Positions 35,388 through 43,968 of a DNA stretch of 64,000 nucleotides are shown one piece after another. The notes below the pieces were generated by a model that saw only the letters and a program-made list of their open reading frames with translations, did not search any database and was not told the DNA's origin. Source of the DNA: Pedobacter quisquiliarum (GTDB lineage Bacteria > Bacteroidota > Bacteroidia > Sphingobacteriales > Sphingobacteriaceae); the NCBI RefSeq assembly GCF_014642175.1, contig NZ_BMIL01000010.1, positions 62,001 to 126,000 of the forward strand, in the 5' to 3' direction. Both the position numbers and the translations under genes were made by a program. The first letter of the stretch is position 1. Every line of letters begins with the position of its first letter.

Positions 35388-35627
35388 ATGGAAGATCCAC
35401 AGCGGGAAATAAAGCGGAAGCAGGTTAACAGTTACGTGCGTTACACGGGACTTTTCTTTCAAATGTTTGTGATCATAGGCGCTTTTGCCTGGGCAGGCTC
35501 CTGGCTGGATGATTATCAGCAAACAGCCCAGCCTTATTATACCGCAGGACTAGCATTGCTGGGTGTGGTGATCGCCATTTATCAGGTGCTAAGGGAGGTA
35601 AATCAGCTGAACAATCCTAAAACATAA
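35388..35627 (+). CDS. AtpZ/AtpI family F0 assembly protein
   Basis: A 79-residue membrane protein with two helices (about 17-39 and 48-70) joined by a short GSWLDDYQQTAQPYYT turn. This is the AtpZ/AtpI pattern of small proteins encoded just before F0 genes, thought to help c-ring assembly or Mg/Ca transport. I use the ATG at 35388; the frame extends three codons to a TTG at 35379. It is the first gene of the ATP synthase set. Confidence 0.82.
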   Translation: MEDPQREIKRKQVNSYVRYTGLFFQMFVIIGAFAWAGSWLDDYQQTAQPYYTAGLALLGVVIAIYQVLREVNQLNNPKT

Positions 35628-35645
35628 TACCACAGGAATAATTCC

Positions 35646-35653
35646 TACTTTTG
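35646..35653 (+). promoter_or_regulatory. -7 box TACTTTTG in ATP synthase leader
   Basis: Exact TAnnTTTG, 17 bases before the TTG start of the small membrane protein gene. It may be a second or main promoter of the ATP synthase operon. Confidence 0.5.
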
Positions 35654-35670
35654 CAGCAAATCTAAGCTGT

Positions 35671-36057
35671 TTGAATCTATTTCGTTTTACCCTTTTATAT
35701 ACTGGTTTTTGTATCGTGCTTGCCGGCCTGGCAGCAGGTCTTCAGGAAATCTTCCCACATGCCAATCTACTCGTTGATAAATTCTGGGTAATCTTCTGCT
35801 TTCTTGCCGGTATTACTTACATCGCCTACCTCACGGCTGATTTGGGTATTAAAAAGGACCCTCAGGTAGGTGTAATGGCCATTATGGGTTCCATTGCAGT
35901 GAAGATGATCTTTTCCATGGCTTTTGTGCTGATTTACAGTCAGAAACAGCCTCAGTTAGGCGGAATATTCCTGGCTAACTTTTTTTCTTTATATTTATTG
36001 TTTACCTGCTTTGAAATATACTGGTTGTTGCGTAACTTGCGCCACCAAAATAAATAG
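35671..36057 (+). CDS. small F0-associated membrane protein (AtpI-like position)
   Basis: A 128-residue protein with four predicted helices (about 5-24, 38-60, 70-90, 97-118). It lies between the AtpZ-like gene and atpB. Proteins in this position in Bacteroidota are called hypothetical or subunit-I-like, and the place in the operon suggests help in F0 assembly. The reading frame has no ATG near the start, so I use the TTG at 35671. It ends 17 bases before atpB. Confidence 0.7.
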   Translation: MNLFRFTLLYTGFCIVLAGLAAGLQEIFPHANLLVDKFWVIFCFLAGITYIAYLTADLGIKKDPQVGVMAIMGSIAVKMIFSMAFVLIYSQKQPQLGGIFLANFFSLYLLFTCFEIYWLLRNLRHQNK

Positions 36058-36074
36058 TAAAAATCTGCGAATAA

Positions 36075-37235
36075 ATGGATTGTAGCCACGTTTTTGATTT
36101 TAAAGTGAATAGGTTAATTGCTGCTTTTACGCTTTTTTTAGCGCTTTTCACTGTTGTACCATCTGTTTTAGCGCAGACTGACAGTGTTGGAGCCGGAGTT
36201 GCGCATGAAGCCGTTGCTGCTGATGCTGCTCATGGTGCGGAAGCTGGTCATGCTGAAGGTAATTTTGATCCTACAGCTGTGATTATGGAACACATTGCCG
36301 ACTCTCACGTATGGCATGTGGCTGGACATTTCTCATTCCCGCTTCCGGTGATATTATATACCCCACAAGGTTTTGAATTTTTCTCTTCAGGTCATTTCCA
36401 CCATGGTGAGGCGGACTATAAAGGTGCGCACAACACTTACCGTTTGGTAGAGAGCACTAAAGATCAGAGCGTAGGTCAGAACTTCTTCAATAAGAAGATT
36501 AAAGTTGTAACGCCAGACGGGCAGATTGATGAAGCTGCTACGGCGAGCATCATGGACTTCTCCATCACGAAGAACGTTGCTGCAATGTTCTTAACCGTAG
36601 TGATCTTACTACTTGTTTTTTCAGCTGTTGCTTCTGCATACAAGAAACGTCAGGGTAAATCACCTAAAGGTTTGCAGTCCTTCTTAGAGCCAATCATTGT
36701 GTTCGTAAGGGATGATATTGCGAAGCCGAACATCGGTCATGATTACGGTCGTTTTATGCCTTTCCTTTTAACTGTATTCTTTTTTATTCTAATAAATAAC
36801 CTTTTAGGTTTAGTGCCAATCTTTCCAGGTGGTGCGAACGTAACTGGTAACATTGCAACGACTTTCATTCTTGCCTTGTTCACTTTGGTTATCGTAAACG
36901 TAAATGGTAACAAATCTTACTGGAGCCACATCTTTGCACCTGATGTACCAAAATGGATGTATGTGATCATGATCCCTGTTGAGGTGATTGGTGTGCTTTC
37001 AAGACCATTTGCATTAATGGTGAGGTTATTTGCAAACATTACCGCTGGACACATTATCGTGTTAAGCTTAATCTCCCTGATCTTCATTTTTAAATCACTT
37101 GCCATTGCACCGGTATCGGTAGCGTTCGTGATCTTCATGGATGTCCTGGAGTTGTTAGTTGCTTTCCTGCAAGCATTCATCTTTACCTTGTTAAGCGCGC
37201 TTTTCATAGGTATGGCTGTAGAGGAGCATCATTAA
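36075..37235 (+). CDS. atpB: ATP synthase F0 subunit a
   Basis: A 386-residue subunit a, far longer than the roughly 250 of most bacteria. A signal-peptide-like segment (about 11-34, ending VLA) and a His-rich exported region (about 35-165) come before the membrane domain. The key Arg lies in FALMVRLFANITAGH, and the C-terminal helices have FLQAFIFTLLSALFIG. The protein carries protons past the c-ring. The ATG at 36075 is used, but the GTG at 36105 (MNRLIAAFTLF) would give a cleaner signal peptide, so the start is uncertain by ten codons. Confidence 0.93.
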   Translation: MDCSHVFDFKVNRLIAAFTLFLALFTVVPSVLAQTDSVGAGVAHEAVAADAAHGAEAGHAEGNFDPTAVIMEHIADSHVWHVAGHFSFPLPVILYTPQGFEFFSSGHFHHGEADYKGAHNTYRLVESTKDQSVGQNFFNKKIKVVTPDGQIDEAATASIMDFSITKNVAAMFLTVVILLLVFSAVASAYKKRQGKSPKGLQSFLEPIIVFVRDDIAKPNIGHDYGRFMPFLLTVFFFILINNLLGLVPIFPGGANVTGNIATTFILALFTLVIVNVNGNKSYWSHIFAPDVPKWMYVIMIPVEVIGVLSRPFALMVRLFANITAGHIIVLSLISLIFIFKSLAIAPVSVAFVIFMDVLELLVAFLQAFIFTLLSALFIGMAVEEHH

Positions 37236-37262
37236 TATTAAACTATAGATTCATTAATATAA

Positions 37263-37490
<228 letters not shown>

Positions 37491-37520
37491 TCTGAAGGAC
37501 TGTAAGTACAGGAAAAAAAC

Positions 37521-37559
37521 TAAGGTTGGAAGTCGACGATTGGTTGCCTTCCAACCTTA
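37521..37559 (+). other. 12-bp hairpin between atpE and atpF
   Basis: TAAGGTTGGAAG (37521-37532) and CTTCCAACCTTA (37548-37559) are perfect inverse copies with a 15-base loop. No T tract follows, so it is not a classic terminator. It lies 31 bases after atpE and could stabilise the upstream message or attenuate transcription, raising subunit c over the others. Confidence 0.7.
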
Positions 37560-37591
37560 ATTAAATTAAGACTTAGAAATTTAAATATCAT

Positions 37592-38086
37592 ATGGAGTTA
37601 GTTACCCCAAGTATTGGACTTGTTTTCTGGACATTAATCGCGTTTTTGTTTTTATTGCTGCTTCTAAGAAAGCTAGCTTGGAAACCTATCATGGGTGCTA
37701 TCCATGACCGTGAGCAGTATATCGATGAGGCTTTGAATAAAGCGGAGTTGGCTAAAAAAGAGATGGCTCGTTTAACTGCTCAGAACGAAGACTTAATGCT
37801 ACAAGCACGTGCAGAGCGTGATGTTATCCTTAAGGAAGCTAAAGCGCTTAAGGACGGCATTCTGAATGAAGCAAAAGCACAGGCGCAAGCTGAAGGCGAC
37901 AAGATGCTTGAAAAAGCAAAAATTGAAATTGCTAACCAGAAGAAAGCTGCCCTTGCTGAAATGAAAGCACAAGTATCTACTTTATCTATCGAGATTGCTG
38001 AACGTGTTTTACGCGGACAGTTGCAGGATAAAGCTAAACAACAGGAATTGGTTGCAGGCCTTTTAAAGGATGTTGAGTTAAACTAA
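37592..38086 (+). CDS. atpF: ATP synthase F0 subunit b
   Basis: A 164-residue stalk protein. One N-terminal membrane helix (about 8-27, LVFWTLIAFLFLLLLLRKLAW) is followed by a long charged, Ala-rich helix that forms the peripheral stator stalk. Length is normal for the family. It lies 101 bases after atpE, with the hairpin in between, and 23 before atpH. Confidence 0.95.
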   Translation: MELVTPSIGLVFWTLIAFLFLLLLLRKLAWKPIMGAIHDREQYIDEALNKAELAKKEMARLTAQNEDLMLQARAERDVILKEAKALKDGILNEAKAQAQAEGDKMLEKAKIEIANQKKAALAEMKAQVSTLSIEIAERVLRGQLQDKAKQQELVAGLLKDVELN

Positions 38087-38109
38087 TTTTTATCCTAACG
38101 TAAATTCAA

Positions 38110-38658
38110 ATGTCAAATAGTAAAGCAGCATCAAGATACGCGAAGTCACTTATTGATCTTTCTACCGAGCAAGGCTCTATGGAAGCTGTTCGGGCTGACA
38201 TGGCAAGCATCGTTTCGGTAATTAGTGCGAATCCATTGTTGGGCGCAATCCTGAACAACCCAATCATTCCCCTGGATAAAAAAGCGGGTATCTTGAAAGA
38301 TACTTTCTCCGGTAGAGTAAGTGCAGTGACCGATCTGTTCCTGAAACTGATCGTCAGCAAAGGAAGATCTTCAATCGTGTTTGAAACTGCTAAAGCTTAT
38401 TTAACGCAATATAATGCCCTTAAAGGTATTATCACAGCAGAAGTAACATCAGCAATTCCACTTACAGATGCGAACCGCACTGAAATTGTGACTATAGTTA
38501 AAAGAGAAGTTGGCGCCAATGAAGTTCTGATTAAAGAAAAAGTTGATGAGAAACTAATCGGCGGGTTTATTCTGAAGGTAGGCGACAGGCAGTTTGATGC
38601 CAGTATCGCAAGCAACCTGAATAAACTGAAAAAAGAATTCAGCCACGGTGTGGTTTAA
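38110..38658 (+). CDS. atpH: ATP synthase F1 subunit delta
   Basis: A 182-residue protein matching the delta/OSCP family: the N-terminal SKAASRYAKSLIDLSTEQG, and the C-terminal DEKLIGGFILKVGDRQFDASI. It connects the F1 head to subunit b. Cotranscribed with atpF upstream and atpA downstream (47 bases). Confidence 0.95.
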   Translation: MSNSKAASRYAKSLIDLSTEQGSMEAVRADMASIVSVISANPLLGAILNNPIIPLDKKAGILKDTFSGRVSAVTDLFLKLIVSKGRSSIVFETAKAYLTQYNALKGIITAEVTSAIPLTDANRTEIVTIVKREVGANEVLIKEKVDEKLIGGFILKVGDRQFDASIASNLNKLKKEFSHGVV

Positions 38659-38705
38659 GAAACATTAACAGATTACTGATTACAAAAGAAATAATATAAA
38701 ACATT

Positions 38706-40280
38706 ATGGTAGAGGTAAGACCAGACGAAGTATCGGCAATTATCAGGCAACAATTGGCGGGCTTCAAATCAGAAGCTGAACTGGAAGAAGTTGGTACCGT
38801 ATTACAAGTGGGTGATGGTATCGCCCGTGTTTACGGATTGACTAAAGTACAGTCAGGTGAGTTAGTTGAGTTTGACAACGGCTTACAAGGGATTGTATTG
38901 AACCTTGAAGAAGATAACGTTGGTGTGGTTTTATTAGGTCCTTATGGCGACATTAAGGAAGGTGATACCATTAAGCGTACAAACAAGATTGCTTCCATCA
39001 AAGTTGGTGAAGGTATGTTGGGTCGTGTTGTAAACACACTTGGCGAGCCAATCGACGGTAAAGGACCAATCTTAGGCGAAACTTATGAGATGCCGATTGA
39101 ACGTAAAGCACCTGGTGTAATTTACCGTCAGCCGGTTACAGAGCCATTACAAACTGGTATCAAAGCGATTGACGCGATGATTCCTATTGGTCGTGGTCAA
39201 CGTGAGTTGGTTATTGGTGATCGTCAGACTGGTAAAAGTGCTGTTTGTATCGATACCATCATCAATCAAAAAGAATTCTATGAAGCAGGTAACCCTGTTT
39301 TATGTATATATGTTGCTTGTGGTCAGAAAGCAAGTACCGTTGCGAACGTTGTTCGTACACTGGAAGAGAATGGTGCAATGGCATATACGGTAGTTGTTTC
39401 GGCTGCTGCTGCTGATCCTGCTCCACTTCAATTCTACGCACCTTTCTCTGGTGCTGCAATTGGTGAGTATTTCAGAGATACTGGTCGTCCGGCACTAATC
39501 GTTTATGATGATTTGTCTAAACAAGCTGTGGCTTACCGTGAGGTTTCTCTACTACTACGTCGTCCACCGGGCCGTGAGGCTTATCCTGGTGACGTGTTCT
39601 ACCTACACAGCCGTTTATTAGAGCGTGCTGCGAAAATCAACGCTAACGATGATATCGCACAAGCGATGAACGACCTTCCTGCGTCAATCAAACACATCGT
39701 TAAAGGTGGTGGTTCACTAACGGCATTGCCAATCATTGAAACACAAGCTGGTGACGTTTCTGCTTACATCCCGACCAACGTAATTTCAATTACAGACGGT
39801 CAGATCTTCCTGGAGTCTAACTTGTTCAACGCAGGTGTTCGTCCGGCGATCAACGTTGGTATCTCGGTATCACGTGTAGGTGGTAATGCACAGATCAAAT
39901 CAATGAAAAAGGTTGCTGGTACTTTAAAGTTAGATCAGGCACAGTACCGCGAGCTAGAGGCTTTCTCGAAGTTCGGATCTGACTTAGATGCCGCTACCAA
40001 ATCTGTACTTGATAAAGGTGCGCGTAACGTGGAATTGCTTAAGCAAGGCCAGTTCTCACCAATGCCAGTAGAGAAGCAAGTTGCAATCATCTACATCGGT
40101 ACTAAAAACCTGATGCGTCAGGTACCAGTAGCGCGTGTTAAAGAATTCGAACAAGAATTCCTGGAGCAAATTGAACTACGTCACCCTGAAGTTTTAGCTG
40201 CCCTAAAAGCAGGTAAACTGGAAGATGCAACTACAAGCGTATTAGAAACAGTAGCTAAAGAGGTTTCAAGCAAATATTAA
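38706..40280 (+). CDS. atpA: ATP synthase F1 subunit alpha
   Basis: A 524-residue subunit of normal length. The beta-barrel start, the Walker A motif [10 protein letters not shown] (about 170-179), [16 protein letters not shown] and the signature [15 protein letters not shown] are intact. It forms the non-catalytic nucleotide sites of F1. The third codon positions here favour T and A more than in neighbouring genes, consistent with high expression. Followed 26 bases later by atpG. Confidence 0.97.
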   Translation: MVEVRPDEVSAIIRQQLAGFKSEAELEEVGTVLQVGDGIARVYGLTKVQSGELVEFDNGLQGIVLNLEEDNVGVVLLGPYGDIKEGDTIKRTNKIASIKVGEGMLGRVVNTLGEPIDGKGPILGETYEMPIERKAPGVIYRQPVTEPLQTGIKAIDAMIPIGRGQRELVIGDRQTGKSAVCIDTIINQKEFYEAGNPVLCIYVACGQKASTVANVVRTLEENGAMAYTVVVSAAAADPAPLQFYAPFSGAAIGEYFRDTGRPALIVYDDLSKQAVAYREVSLLLRRPPGREAYPGDVFYLHSRLLERAAKINANDDIAQAMNDLPASIKHIVKGGGSLTALPIIETQAGDVSAYIPTNVISITDGQIFLESNLFNAGVRPAINVGISVSRVGGNAQIKSMKKVAGTLKLDQAQYRELEAFSKFGSDLDAATKSVLDKGARNVELLKQGQFSPMPVEKQVAIIYIGTKNLMRQVPVARVKEFEQEFLEQIELRHPEVLAALKAGKLEDATTSVLETVAKEVSSKY

Positions 40281-40306
40281 TCTCTAACAGCGCACACTAA
40301 AATAAC

Positions 40307-41194
40307 ATGGCGAATTTAAAAGAAGTAAGAATACGTATAGCATCGGTACAATCTACCCAGCAGATTACCAAAGCCATGAAAATGGTTTCGGCTGCTAAAC
40401 TGAAACGTGCCACCAATGCGATTACACAATTACGTCCATATGCTACTAAACTGAAGGAGATTTTAGGTAATCTATCTGCAAGTTTAGAAGGTTCATCATC
40501 ACCTTTCATTCAGGAACGTGAGCCGAACAAAGTTTTAGTTGTGGTCGTGTCATCAAACCGTGGACTTGCAGGTGCTTTCAACATGAACGTCATCAAAGCA
40601 ACCAACAACCTGATCGCGGAACGCTATAGTGAGCAGTTTAAAAATGGTAATGTGAAAGTTGTTGCCGTAGGTAAGAAAGCACAGGATTTCTACGAAAAAC
40701 GTAACTACAATACCATTGGCAATAACAATGAGCTTTATACAGCACTAACCTTTGAAAACGTAACGAAAATTACCGAAGCCATCATGGATGGTTTCGTAAA
40801 AGGGGAGTACGATGAAGTGCAGGTTGTTTATAACCGCTTCAAAAATGCCGCTGTACAAATCGTTACAACAGAACAGTTGTTGCCACTAAAAAGAACTGCA
40901 GAAGCTGAAGTTGAGACTGTAAAAGGAAACAATGTTGACTACATCCTGGAGCCTTCAAAGGTGGAGATTGTAGAGCAACTGATCCCTAAGTCAATCAAAA
41001 TTCAGCTTTACAAAGCCATCTTAGACTCACATGCTTCAGAACATGGTGCACGTATGACTTCTATGGATAAAGCAACTGAAAATGCCGGAGATCTTTTGAA
41101 AGCATTGAAACTATCCTACAACCAGGCCCGTCAGGCTGCAATTACAACCGAGTTAACCGAGATTGTAAGTGGTGCTGCTGCCTTGAATGGATAA
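40307..41194 (+). CDS. atpG: ATP synthase F1 subunit gamma
   Basis: A 295-residue rotor shaft protein. The N-terminal helix (ANLKEVRIRIASVQSTQQIT, KAMKMVSAAKLKRA) and the C-terminal helix (HGARMTSMDKATENAGDLL) are the family signatures. It is the last gene of the operon; a strong terminator follows at 41213-41243. No atpD (beta) or atpC (epsilon) follows, so these must lie elsewhere on the chromosome, as is common in this phylum. Confidence 0.97.
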   Translation: MANLKEVRIRIASVQSTQQITKAMKMVSAAKLKRATNAITQLRPYATKLKEILGNLSASLEGSSSPFIQEREPNKVLVVVVSSNRGLAGAFNMNVIKATNNLIAERYSEQFKNGNVKVVAVGKKAQDFYEKRNYNTIGNNNELYTALTFENVTKITEAIMDGFVKGEYDEVQVVYNRFKNAAVQIVTTEQLLPLKRTAEAEVETVKGNNVDYILEPSKVEIVEQLIPKSIKIQLYKAILDSHASEHGARMTSMDKATENAGDLLKALKLSYNQARQAAITTELTEIVSGAAALNG

Positions 41195-41212
41195 TAAGAA
41201 TATACAATACCG

Positions 41213-41243
41213 AAGCCTCTGTCGCACGACAGAGGCTTTTTTG
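41213..41243 (+). terminator. intrinsic terminator after atpG
   Basis: 11-bp perfect stem AAGCCTCTGTC / GACAGAGGCTT (41213-41223, 41228-41238) with loop GCAC and a following T run. It also excludes the far upstream start of the next frame (41187). Confidence 0.9.
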
Positions 41244-41261
41244 TTTAATCAAAATAAGAGA

Positions 41262-42047
41262 ATGAAAACACGTCTTGCGATACTCATCGCCCTACTGATG
41301 CCATTTGGTTTATTGGCACAGGACACCACAAAAAACAACACCGGTTACCGTGATTACACAGCTGCTGTACTCTGGCAGCAACATGCCGGTGAATACCGCG
41401 CATTGACCTTTCAGGCCTATAACTTCGCTAGAATCTCCTTACTTCAGCGCTTGAAAGAAGTTGGTAAAGACAAGAAGTATGCAGTTGTGGTGGATGTGGA
41501 TGAAACCGTACTGGATAACTCTCCGTTCCAGGGCTATCAGATCAACAACGGTAAAACCTTCGATCCGAAGGATTGGAGCACCTGGACCGGCCTTGGCGTT
41601 GCCGATACCGTACCTGGCGCACTGGGCTTCCTAAAATTCGCGGCAGCACATCAGGTAGAAACCTTCTACCTGACCAATCGCGATACTTCGGAAATGAAAG
41701 GCACCTTGTACAACCTGAAGACCCTTGGTTTCCCTCACGCAGACAAACAACACATCCTGCTAAAATCAAGCACTTCAGATAAAGAACCCAGAAGACAACA
41801 GATCCTGGAGAACTACCACATTCTGCTGCTTTGTGGCGATAACCTGAGCGACTTTTCCAACATCTTTTACCGCTCCGGAAAGAACACCATTGAACAGGTA
41901 AATGCAGCGCAGGCCGAATTTGGTACGCATTTTATAGTACTACCAAATCCGATGTATGGTGACTGGGAGAAACAGTTCTACAAAGACAGCAAACCGACTG
42001 AAGCCATAAAAGCTGCAGAGCGGTTAAAAGGATTGAAAACTTATTAG
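41262..42047 (+). CDS. 5'-nucleotidase / acid phosphatase, lipoprotein e(P4) family
   Basis: A 261-residue exported HAD-family phosphatase. It has a type I signal peptide (MKTRLAILIALLMPFGLLAQ) and, unlike Haemophilus e(P4), no lipobox Cys. Motif I is DVDETVLDN, motif II is the Thr in FYLTNRD, and the terminal Asp pair is in LLLCGDNLSD. It should dephosphorylate nucleotides such as NMN or AMP in the periplasm, releasing nucleoside for uptake. The ATG at 41262 is chosen because it starts the signal peptide and lies after the atpG terminator. Confidence 0.9.
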   Translation: MKTRLAILIALLMPFGLLAQDTTKNNTGYRDYTAAVLWQQHAGEYRALTFQAYNFARISLLQRLKEVGKDKKYAVVVDVDETVLDNSPFQGYQINNGKTFDPKDWSTWTGLGVADTVPGALGFLKFAAAHQVETFYLTNRDTSEMKGTLYNLKTLGFPHADKQHILLKSSTSDKEPRRQQILENYHILLLCGDNLSDFSNIFYRSGKNTIEQVNAAQAEFGTHFIVLPNPMYGDWEKQFYKDSKPTEAIKAAERLKGLKTY

Positions 42048-42078
42048 TATTAATCCTTTTATATAGGTTAATAAATAT

Positions 42079-42086
42079 TATTTTTG
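42079..42086 (+). promoter_or_regulatory. -7 box TATTTTTG before small membrane protein
   Basis: Exact TAnnTTTG match, 23 bases before the ATG at 42110, in an AT-rich leader. Confidence 0.5.
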
Positions 42087-42109
42087 TGCAGTAAAACTAA
42101 AAAAATAAC

Positions 42110-42325
42110 ATGGAGAAGAAACCAATTTACAGTACGCCCAGCATGAAGATTGCGAACGATGAAGGGATCTACAAATTATTATTAGTTGGAATTATACTAG
42201 GTGTAATCGGCGTGTTCTTGCGTTTTGCGGGTGATTCTGATATGTTGTCACTTATCTCATGGGTTATCCTATTCGTAGGTGCAGCTTTCTGCTTCAAAGG
42301 CGTTTTCAAGATTTTGGGTGCATAA
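42110..42325 (+). CDS. small conserved two-helix membrane protein
   Basis: A 71-residue protein. A polar start (MEKKPIYSTPSMKIANDEGI) is followed by two hydrophobic helices (about 23-40 and 46-68) joined by RFAGDSDM. It has its own promoter-like box and its own terminator, which supports a real gene. I do not recognise a named family; the function is unknown. Confidence 0.7.
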   Translation: MEKKPIYSTPSMKIANDEGIYKLLLVGIILGVIGVFLRFAGDSDMLSLISWVILFVGAAFCFKGVFKILGA

Positions 42326-42343
42326 CCTCATAAATACCAACAC

Positions 42344-42377
42344 AAAAAGCCAGTTCTTGTAGGACTGGCTTTTTTGT
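42344..42377. terminator. bidirectional intrinsic terminator
   Basis: 11-bp stem AAAAAGCCAGT / ACTGGCTTTTT (42344-42354, 42364-42374) with a 9-base loop. It lies between the small membrane protein gene and the convergent ruvC gene, and has A and T tracts on both sides. Confidence 0.88.
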
Positions 42378-42383
42378 TTTTAG

Positions 42384-42947
42384 CTATTTTACACGCTTCT
42401 GGTTGTCCTTAGCAAAGGCTGCCCAGCCGGAGTACGACTTCCCTGCACCGCTCGCCGGTACCCGCTGAAAGGCATGGCACACCGCCACCCCAAGTCCGTC
42501 CGTCGCATCCAGAAACGCCGGCGTTTCCTTGAAGTTCAGCAAGCGCTGCAACATCGCTGCCACCTGCTCCTTCGTTGCACTACCATTGCCGGTAATCGCC
42601 TGTTTAATCTTTCGCGGTGCATATTCCGTTACCGGGATGCCTTTTGACAAAGCTGCAGCCATCGCCACGCCCTGTGCACGGCCCAGTTTCAGCATCACCT
42701 GAACGTTCTTGCCGTAAAAAGGCGCTTCCAACGCCATCACATCCGGCTTGTATTGTTCAATCAGTCCTACCGTCTTTTCAAATATCCTTTGAAGCTTCAG
42801 AAAGTGGTCATCCATGTGATCCATTTTTACCACGCCCATGCTGATCAATGTAATCTTACTGCCCTGCTCCAGGACCAATCCGTAGCCCATAACTGCTGTT
42901 CCCGGATCGATTCCCATAATCACCCTTTCCTTTTTTTCCACCAACAT
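42384..42947 (-). CDS. ruvC: Holliday junction resolvase RuvC
   Basis: A 187-residue endodeoxyribonuclease that resolves recombination intermediates with RuvAB. The catalytic acids are visible: Asp in MGIDPGTAVMGYG, Glu in ALEAPFYG, and the acidic pair in FLDATDGLGVAVCHAF. The ATG at 42947 gives the normal length; the frame runs 28 codons further upstream across the divergent gene, which I reject. Confidence 0.94.
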   Translation of the reverse strand: MLVEKKERVIMGIDPGTAVMGYGLVLEQGSKITLISMGVVKMDHMDDHFLKLQRIFEKTVGLIEQYKPDVMALEAPFYGKNVQVMLKLGRAQGVAMAAALSKGIPVTEYAPRKIKQAITGNGSATKEQVAAMLQRLLNFKETPAFLDATDGLGVAVCHAFQRVPASGAGKSYSGWAAFAKDNQKRVK

Positions 42948-42975
42948 AGAACAATAATAAGCATATTTGCAGAAA

Positions 42976-43968
42976 GTGAGCGCAAAAAGTATAACACCCC
43001 GATACAAGACCATCATATCTAATCTGATCAAAATTGGCGTTGTCCTTTTCGCTTTTTACTTCATCTACATCAAGCTCAGCAGCAATCAGGACCTCAAAGG
43101 ATTTCTCGACCTCATTGCCACCATACCCACCATACAGATTGTAAGTGTACTTTCGCTGGTCTTCCTGCTCATGTTGCTCAACTGGGGCCTCGAAGCCATA
43201 AAATGGAAAAGACTTATTGGTCCAATAGAACGCATCAGCCTTTGGAAAGCCATTGAATCTGTATTCTGCGGCCTTACCTGGGCTGTTTTTACACCCAATC
43301 GCCTGGGCGAATATGGCGGACGGGTTTTCTTCCTTTCGCCTAAACGGCGGATCATTGGCGCCGTGGCCATGGCTGTGGGTAACATCGGACAGATGGTGCT
43401 CACCAACATCTTCGGCTCCATTGCGGTCTGCGTCTTTATCTACCGCTTCAAACCGATGGACAGCCTTTTCTTCCTGTTCATCTGCACGCTGGCCTTCATT
43501 TTTTGTTCCTTCCTGGCCATCTTTTACTTCAACATCCGCTGGCTGAACGGCTTGCTGCTCTCCATGCGCTTCACCCGCAAATACAAGAAGTTCTACACCA
43601 TCCTGGCCCGGTACCGAAAAGCTGAACTCTTCAGGATCCTGTTGTACTGCCTGGCAAGGTATGCGGTGTTTAGCACGCAATATTTCATCATGTTCTTCTG
43701 GCTCATCCCAAGTCTGCACTTCAGCGATGTGTTCATGATGGTCTGCATTCTGTTTTTCGTACAGTCCAACCTGCCTTCACTCGACCTGTTCGACATCGGG
43801 ATCCGCAGTGTTACCGCGCTGTTCTTCTTCGAGTTCATCACCAATCAAAGTGCCGCTGTAGTAGCCTGTACGGCCAGCATCTGGCTGATCAATATTATTA
43901 TTCCTGCTATCTTAGGATCTTATTTCGTCTTTAAACTGAATTTCTTTGGAAGCCTTAAACGTAATTAG
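42976..43968 (+). CDS. flippase-like membrane protein (LPG synthase TM domain family)
   Basis: A 330-residue membrane protein with about eight helices, of the lysylphosphatidylglycerol-synthase transmembrane (flippase-like, PF03706) type. The family pattern WGLEAIKWKRLIG, TPNRLGEYGGRVFFL and SLDLFDIGIRSVTALFFF is clear. It lacks the aminoacyltransferase domain, so it may flip a lipid-linked sugar or lipid. Neither frame start is an ATG: TTG at 42967 or GTG at 42976; I use the GTG. It overlaps the GT2 gene by 23 bases. Confidence 0.85.
   Translation: MSAKSITPRYKTIISNLIKIGVVLFAFYFIYIKLSSNQDLKGFLDLIATIPTIQIVSVLSLVFLLMLLNWGLEAIKWKRLIGPIERISLWKAIESVFCGLTWAVFTPNRLGEYGGRVFFLSPKRRIIGAVAMAVGNIGQMVLTNIFGSIAVCVFIYRFKPMDSLFFLFICTLAFIFCSFLAIFYFNIRWLNGLLLSMRFTRKYKKFYTILARYRKAELFRILLYCLARYAVFSTQYFIMFFWLIPSLHFSDVFMMVCILFFVQSNLPSLDLFDIGIRSVTALFFFEFITNQSAAVVACTASIWLINIIIPAILGSYFVFKLNFFGSLKRN

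Noticed and set aside
41187..41261. Longer N-terminus for the e(P4)-type phosphatase
   Set aside because: It would cross the atpG stop and its terminator hairpin; the signal peptide begins at 41262.
42856..43719. Minus-strand open frame of 287 codons over ruvC and the flippase-like gene
   Set aside because: It lies antisense to two recognisable genes, has a highly charged low-complexity translation and no promoter or family match.
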